Assembly: GCA_002315995.1 (NCBI GenBank)
Contig: DCHN01000021.1
Location: 871-19,114 of the forward strand
Length of the DNA stretch: 18,244 nucleotides
Direction of reading: 5' to 3'
Source: Bacteroidales bacterium UBA1751
GTDB taxonomy: Bacteria; Bacteroidota; Bacteroidia; Bacteroidales; UBA932
The number at the start of each line of letters is the position of its first letter. Positions within the stretch are counted from its first letter, which is position 1. The notes under the pieces were generated by a model. It was not told where the DNA came from. It did no database searches and worked only from the letters and a program-made list of their open reading frames with translations. A program made the translations under genes and the position numbers. Below are positions 16,614 through 18,244 of this stretch, piece by piece.

Positions 16614-16886
16614 TTATTTTGTAAGTCCGCTGATTCTCTGGAAAAGTTCGTCTGTTGAAGCAAGAAGTTTCTGGTTCACCTGTTTGAAGTGAGCCTTTGC
16701 ATTATCTCTAGGATAATTAGCTATTTGCTCAAACATATTCTCGCCAAGTGCCATTGCATCCTCTATGATTGCAGCAGCCTCCTGGTCCTTCTTGCCCGGA
16801 TGAAGGCAGAGGAAAGTATAACAGTCTGAGATTACCTCGTTAACGAAGAAGAGAACATCCTTTTTCGCTGATCTTAAATTTGCCAT
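16614..16886 (-). CDS. Conserved-looking small helical protein, function unknown
   Basis: This 90-aa protein does not match a family I recognise. It begins MANLRSAKKDVLFFVNEVIS and looks all-helical: a first amphipathic helix at about 5-28 ending near CYTFLCLHPGKK, a second at about 32-57 (DQEAAAIIEDAMALGENMFEQI), a short YPRD break, then a third through FKQVNQKLLASTDELFQRIS. It has no signal peptide or membrane segment and two Cys (near residues 22 and 27). The start is a clean ATG with AT-rich upstream bases, 37 nt after the NlpC/P60 gene, and the stop is 13 nt before the metallopeptidase start. That tight spacing and the protein-like composition support a real gene in an operon. Confidence 0.75.
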   Translation of the reverse strand: MANLRSAKKDVLFFVNEVISDCYTFLCLHPGKKDQEAAAIIEDAMALGENMFEQIANYPRDNAKAHFKQVNQKLLASTDELFQRISGLTK

Positions 16887-16923
16887 ATCTTATTACTTTT
16901 TTAATTGATTATCTATTGATGCA

Positions 16924-18156
16924 TTATTTGCTCCATATTTCAGGATTAGCTTTGTAGAGTTTTTCAACAGACCAGATTGTCTTGCCGCAATCTACATTTC
17001 CAATAATTCTGGCAGCCCTTTTAAGGCGTTTTGAACCTGAATAGTAGTTAGGGTCCTCAGGAATGAGAGAATTGATCTTTACCATTCCAGCCTCATGAAT
17101 AAAAATGCCGTCACCGATATAGATACCCACGTGTGATATTCTGTCACGATTCCTTCCAAAGAAAATAAGGTCGCCCATCTGAAGATTTGCAAGCGCCTCC
17201 TTTGTGTAAACACTGTCAACAGCATACTTGTCAATATCTACATCGTCACCTGTCTTGCACTGCTGGGAAGCATCCCTCCTGAGAACGATACCATTCAAAT
17301 AGTATACATATTTTGAGAATCCGCTGCAGTCAAGCGCCTTTATTGAACTTGCCGCCCACATATATGGAACTCCCACCATTGTCTTTGCTGTTGCAATGAT
17401 ATTTTCAGGGGTAGGGTTGCGGCTTGCAAGCCACTCGTCAAAGCTTTTGAGTTCAGATGCAGGAAGATATCCCTCTCTGCCGTCAGCCAGACCAACCTTC
17501 CACCAGTTACCCTGCTTTCCAAGGTCAAGAAGCACATCACCAAGAACTGCATCGCATACCTGTTGTGATGTTGCAGAAGGCTCCTCCTTTACATCAGAAT
17601 ATTTTACATTAAGAACCACCTTTGGAGCAGCAGTATATTTTTCGAACTCCTCAGCAGTCAAATGGGCAATTGTAGAGGAAGAAACCCAAGCGTGATATCC
17701 CTCCGGGGTAACAGCCAATGTCCAACCATCCTCATTCATAAGTACCTTGAGAGGAGCTCCCATAAGGCATTGTGTTGCAGCCTCTGAGGCGTAATCGCCT
17801 TCATTTCTGAAATTGACTACAGACTGTGATGCAACTGCATAAATCTTTCCTTCGAGATCCTCTGCGTCAGGAATGAGTTTATAATCAACATCATCGAATT
17901 TGAGGTTGCTCTTCTCCAAAGCAACTTTCATTGAATCAAGGGCCTGTGGAAGTGTAGAAATAATATTTACCTCCCACTTGCCATCCTCATCCTGATCTAT
18001 GTCAGCAATGAAAACATTATCTCTGCTATCGGGTACGAAGACCGATTTCACGCCCTTTGCAACCTCTTTGAAAGATGCCTCAATAGAATCAGGGCAATTT
18101 GAGCAGCATGCAGAAATCAACAATCCCATTGCTGCAAAAGAAAGAATCCTTTTCAT
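16924..18156 (-). CDS. Lipoprotein with SH3-type domains and NlpC/P60 (C40) cell-wall peptidase domain
   Basis: This 410-aa envelope protein is a probable gamma-D-glutamyl-L-diamino-acid endopeptidase acting on peptidoglycan or its fragments, by analogy with SH3-NlpC/P60 enzymes of Bacteroides. The lipoprotein signal reads MKRILSFAAMGLLISAC, with Cys17 lipidated. The middle holds SH3-like segments at about 105-240 (VVNFRNEGDYASEAATQCLM, MNEDGWTLAVTPEGYHAWV; VKYSDVKEEPSATSQQVCDA, GNWWKVGLADGREGYLPASEL). The C-terminal NlpC/P60 domain runs from about 250: GVPYMWAASS, catalytic Cys277 in LDCSGFSKYVYYLNGI, GDLIFFGR, and the catalytic His in ISHVGIYIGDGIFIHEAG. The start is ATG 18156; a TTG nine nt upstream is in frame but would put extra residues before the signal. 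It lies directly after the rRNA operon terminator, with its own -7 box. Confidence 0.92.
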   Translation of the reverse strand: MKRILSFAAMGLLISACCSNCPDSIEASFKEVAKGVKSVFVPDSRDNVFIADIDQDEDGKWEVNIISTLPQALDSMKVALEKSNLKFDDVDYKLIPDAEDLEGKIYAVASQSVVNFRNEGDYASEAATQCLMGAPLKVLMNEDGWTLAVTPEGYHAWVSSSTIAHLTAEEFEKYTAAPKVVLNVKYSDVKEEPSATSQQVCDAVLGDVLLDLGKQGNWWKVGLADGREGYLPASELKSFDEWLASRNPTPENIIATAKTMVGVPYMWAASSIKALDCSGFSKYVYYLNGIVLRRDASQQCKTGDDVDIDKYAVDSVYTKEALANLQMGDLIFFGRNRDRISHVGIYIGDGIFIHEAGMVKINSLIPEDPNYYSGSKRLKRAARIIGNVDCGKTIWSVEKLYKANPEIWSK

Positions 18157-18173
18157 TATGAACAAAATTTATG

Positions 18174-18204
18174 CAAAGATATAAAAAAAGGTCCTAAAGA
18201 AAAA
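18174..18204 (-). promoter_or_regulatory. Candidate promoter for the NlpC/P60 operon, overlapping the rRNA terminator
   Basis: The minus strand reads TATCTTTG at 18181-18174, identical to the -7 box before rpsO. A 3-of-4 -33 match (TTTT for TTTG) lies 19 nt upstream at 18204-18201, inside the loop of the rRNA terminator hairpin. The start would be near 18168, giving a leader of about 12 nt. Confidence 0.4.
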
Positions 18205-18218
18205 TCTTCAGGACCTTT
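18187..18218 (-). terminator. Intrinsic terminator of the rRNA operon
   Basis: A perfect 9-bp outer stem (aaaggtcct at 18187-18195 paired with 18210-18218) continues, after one mismatch, into four more pairs (aaga/tctt) around an aaaa loop. On the minus strand a run of Ts follows directly (tttttttat). It lies about 8 nt past the 3' end of the 5S rRNA. Confidence 0.9.
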
Positions 18219-18225
18219 GGAAATT

Positions 18226-18244
18226 GGCGACTACCTACTCTCCC
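18226..18244 (-). rRNA. rrf: 5S ribosomal RNA, 3' end only (partial)
   Basis: The minus strand reads gggagagtaggtagtcgcc, the conserved last bases of bacterial 5S rRNA (the GGGAGAGUAGG part of the closing helix region). A strong terminator follows, as expected at the end of an rrn operon. Only 19 nt are in the window, so the exact 3' end may be off by one to three bases. Confidence 0.85.

Noticed and set aside
1..18244. CRISPR array, insertion sequence, prophage, integrase or tRNA gene
   Set aside because: I looked for regularly spaced repeats, transposase or integrase motifs, terminal inverted repeats and tRNA-like ends on both strands and saw none.

Overview
The window looks like chromosomal DNA of a member of the Bacteroidales (phylum Bacteroidota). 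The evidence is two SusC/SusD-type outer-membrane pairs, Bacteroidota-style -7 boxes (TAnnTTTG) ahead of several genes, OstA-like and SurA-like envelope genes in tandem, and general codon style. I cannot name the genus. Every gene I accept is on the minus strand, so transcription runs from the right end of the window to the left.

Right end (about 15400-18244): the last bases are the 3' end of a 5S rRNA gene, followed in the direction of transcription by a strong intrinsic terminator. Next come an SH3/NlpC-P60 cell-wall peptidase lipoprotein, a 90-residue helical protein I do not recognise, a YgjP-type (DUF45) zinc metallopeptidase, and rpsO (ribosomal protein S15) with its own promoter and a downstream hairpin.

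Middle (about 9000-15400): a YhcH/YjgK/YiaL-family protein and a TIGR01212/YhcC-type radical SAM protein sit 2 nt apart. Then follow guaB (IMP dehydrogenase), a SurA-like periplasmic prolyl isomerase/chaperone, and a large OstA/LptA-like protein whose start overlaps the end of the surA-like gene. The last two probably form an outer-membrane assembly and LPS-transport unit, closed by an intrinsic terminator.

Left half (1-8900): two tandem SusC-SusD operons for TonB-dependent uptake of an unknown glycan or other oligomer. The upstream pair (8894-4238) ends in a clear terminator. The downstream pair starts at 3965 and its SusD gene runs off the left edge. The two susC genes share a 20-nt identical leader element at exactly the same distance from their start codons. 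No glycoside hydrolase, sulfatase, hybrid two-component regulator or sigma/anti-sigma pair lies in the window, so the substrate cannot be read from context; any such genes would be beyond the left edge.

No gene-free stretch exceeds 300 nt. The longest (3966-4237) carries the inter-operon terminator, two other inverted repeats, a candidate promoter and the shared leader element. I saw no CRISPR array, insertion sequence, prophage or tRNA gene. Overall this is mostly ordinary core-genome content plus an accessory uptake locus; I did not find a clearly new system.
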